Source of the DNA: JAAYBY01 sp964654125
GTDB taxonomy: Bacteria; Bacillota; Clostridia; Saccharofermentanales; UBA5734
NCBI GenBank assembly: GCA_964654125.1
Contig: CAZZGG010000064.1
Location: 1-14,657 of the forward strand
Reading direction: 5' to 3'
Length of the DNA stretch: 14,657 nt
Part shown: in pieces, positions 12,914 to 14,657 of the stretch
Numbering within the stretch: position 1 is the stretch's first letter
Layout of the letters: every line of letters starts with the position of its first letter
Translations under genes and position numbers: made by a program
Notes under the pieces: model-generated
The model's database searches: none
Seen by the model: only the letters and a program-made list of their open reading frames with translations
Told to the model about the DNA's origin: nothing

Positions 12914-14657
12914 TTATTCAGCCTGGATCAGATAGTAGATGGAGCGGCAGGTCTGGCCCAGTTCAAAGCTTAAAATACCATCCTGATACTGGCTGGGGAT
13001 ACTGCCGGTTAAAAATCCTTCTGGCCCGATCGACCAGACAGTTAAGTTGGGCTGGTCTGTTTTCAATCTTATTTTTGCCTTGATCACCTCAACCTGGATA
13101 GGGGGATGCCCCGTATCCAGTACTTCAGTTTTGTCAGCATTCAGCAAAAAGCCTGTATTTTCCGCCCGGCCAACTGTTGTTAAGAGCAGATTGACCGAAC
13201 TGCTTATTTTAGCAGTAGTTAAGGAGGACAGGGCGATGACGGCATATTCGTTGTCAACTGTGACTTCCAGGTCGCGCGTTTTTTGGGTACCGGCCTGGCC
13301 TAAAAAGCCATAGACGACCTGGGTCATCTCGGTATCGATCCGGCCCAAGCCGCGGGACCAGCTGCGGTAGAGTTCACCAGTATCAGAGCTGACCTCCCCT
13401 GCTTGCTTGTCAACAAATTCTTGGGTCACTGCGATTAGTTGATCGGCGCCATGCTTTTGTCCGTCAAAGACCAGGCCAAGCCGGTGTTTTTCCGGAGTCA
13501 GAGCCAGGGCCGGCAGATCGCCTGGTCTGGCCAGCAGGTCCTGGCAGTCCACGGCCAGGGTCTTTTTTGCCCGCGCCACATCACCACGGCGCAGGATCAG
13601 GGCGGCATGGTAGAAGAGACCAAATTTGGCCGGATCATTCCAGGTGGCAAAGATACCTTCCCGGTATGGGACATTATTGATGGTGCTGGCAGAGATTTCC
13701 TTGCCGATCACCTGCTGGTCCCTTCTGGTGGCGTACATGTAGGTGTGGATGGCATAACCGGACCAGCCCTGCAGGGCGCCCACTGCCGCCATGAGCAGGG
13801 AGCTGTCAGCCCGGAATTCATTGGGCCAGGGCACATCCCACTCGGAGACAAAAAACGGCCGGTCCGGTGCGCTGTTTAAGGCCAGGGGGCAAAAGTAGGA
13901 GCGATCCTGGTGCACCAAGGCGCGGGAATCATGCTTTTTGCTGAATTCGCCCCAGCTCCAGTTATAAAAATAGGTATGGCTGTCATCGAAATCGGTCAGC
14001 TTCTGGTTGATGGCTGTGGCCGCATTGATGCTGTAGTTGGTGCCGGTTATGGGGATCTTGACCCCGATTTCCCGCATTAAGTCGATCATTTCCCGGTAGT
14101 ATCTTTCCTGGATAGCCATCTTGAAACGGGTTATGATTGGATCGTTTTTAGAAAAATTGACTGTCTCAACTGGATAGGTCAAGTTTTCCTGTTCCAGCCA
14201 TGCTTTCAGTTGGCCGACCAGCTCGCTGTAGTAAGGTTCAACCTCAAATGTCCAGCCCGGATGGAACATGTCACATTCATTGGTGATCTCACATAGGACA
14301 AAGACAGGATCGTCCTTATAGGCCAGGCCTGTGTAGGGGTTGACATGGTTCCAGAGATTTGCGGCATATTCTTTTTGTAGATCAATCAGGCGGCGGGAAA
14401 AGATGCTGTAGGGCTTGGCCCCGTTTTTTAGTTCAGCGGGATTTTCTACTCCATCACCAGATTTAAATTTACGGTAGGTCAGGAGGTCAAGATAGCAGTA
14501 AATGCCTGCTTCTTTCAGGCAATAGATGAGATAGTCCAGCCTTTGCAGGCTTTGCGGATCAAATTGCCGGGTAGCGGCCAGGTGATCACCTTTTTTAAAT
14601 TGAAAGATGTTGGGTGTGGCCCATTCTGCATCCAACTGGTGAAAACGGACCAGATTG
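12914..14657 (-). CDS. Clan GH-A (GH5-like) glycoside hydrolase, 5' end cut by the window edge
   Basis: The reading frame is still open at the right edge. The 580 visible codons correspond to residue 81 onward of the full-length paralogue at 9433-11415, so about 80 N-terminal residues lie outside. It keeps the barrel segment NLVRFHQLDAEW, the acid/base motif CEITNECDMF, DFDDSHTYFYNW and the nucleophile motif FFVSEWDVPW, so it should be active. By eye about 100 of the last 116 residues are identical to the paralogue. The best-diverged stretch is just after the acid/base (HPGWTFEVEP against NKRFKFDVEP), which could tune substrate binding. A TTG at 14635 is not the real start. The gene precedes ceramidase-like paralogue E by 33 nt. 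Confidence 0.8.
   Translation of the reverse strand, partial: NLVRFHQLDAEWATPNIFQFKKGDHLAATRQFDPQSLQRLDYLIYCLKEAGIYCYLDLLTYRKFKSGDGVENPAELKNGAKPYSIFSRRLIDLQKEYAANLWNHVNPYTGLAYKDDPVFVLCEITNECDMFHPGWTFEVEPYYSELVGQLKAWLEQENLTYPVETVNFSKNDPIITRFKMAIQERYYREMIDLMREIGVKIPITGTNYSINAATAINQKLTDFDDSHTYFYNWSWGEFSKKHDSRALVHQDRSYFCPLALNSAPDRPFFVSEWDVPWPNEFRADSSLLMAAVGALQGWSGYAIHTYMYATRRDQQVIGKEISASTINNVPYREGIFATWNDPAKFGLFYHAALILRRGDVARAKKTLAVDCQDLLARPGDLPALALTPEKHRLGLVFDGQKHGADQLIAVTQEFVDKQAGEVSSDTGELYRSWSRGLGRIDTEMTQVVYGFLGQAGTQKTRDLEVTVDNEYAVIALSSLTTAKISSSVNLLLTTVGRAENTGFLLNADKTEVLDTGHPPIQVEVIKAKIRLKTDQPNLTVWSIGPEGFLTGSIPSQYQDGILSFELGQTCRSIYYLIQAE

Noticed and set aside
952..14657. CRISPR arrays, tRNA or rRNA genes, phage or transposase genes
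   Set aside because: I looked for regular repeats, cloverleaf-like segments and recombinase motifs. The repeated similarity in this region is explained by paralogous coding sequence.

Overview
All the genes I can support in this 14.7 kb window lie on the minus strand, so transcription runs from right to left. The sequence looks bacterial: purine-rich Shine-Dalgarno sites, ATG/GTG/TTG starts, and adjacent genes separated by 2-33 nt or overlapping by 8-11 nt. Base composition is moderately GC-rich across most of the window and becomes AT-rich at the far left. A fermentative, possibly host-associated Bacillota is a reasonable guess from the gene families (M20D amidohydrolases, CapA-like proteins, clan-A glycosidases). 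No taxonomic marker is present, so this is weakly held.

Layout, upstream to downstream. First comes a glycosidase gene cut by the right edge (12914-14657), then a ceramidase-like gene (11441-12880). A full-length paralogue of the glycosidase (9433-11415) follows, then three consecutive ceramidase-like genes (7962-9413, 6422-7969, 4978-6432). Next are a CapA/metallophosphoesterase-type gene (3657-4958), an M20-family amidohydrolase gene broken by an 11-nt deletion (2427-3627), and a fifth ceramidase-like gene (952-2424). Together they form one operon-like run of about 13.7 kb whose promoter must lie to the right of the window. The left 950 bp is degraded: a weak hairpin, a small broken ORF of unknown function (468-795), a candidate promoter with a leader hairpin, and a second M20 gene (71-364) cut off after about 83 codons where it runs into unrelated AT-rich DNA.

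How the parts may work together. The main feature is a five-member family related to neutral/alkaline ceramidases (amidases that cut N-acyl bonds), paired with two GH5-like glycosidases, an amidohydrolase and a CapA-like protein. None shows a signal peptide or membrane segment, so they are probably cytoplasmic. This fits stepwise breakdown of an imported glycosylated, N-acylated compound, of which a glycosphingolipid is one candidate. That is inference: the window has no transporter, regulator or substrate marker. All five ceramidase-like proteins keep the His-x-His motif and the Glu and Tyr regions expected at the metal site. All five lack the third histidine that I expect in the Cys-His-Pro-Thr segment of related proteins, where they have Cys/Ala-Pro-Ser/Ala-Gln. 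They may therefore be a subfamily with altered chemistry, and this is the most promising lead here.

History visible in the sequence. The (glycosidase + ceramidase-like) pair occurs twice in tandem. The first and last ceramidase-like genes share an especially similar C-terminal third although they are 9 kb apart. Both M20 copies are damaged. The locus appears to be expanding by duplication and recombination while its left end decays.
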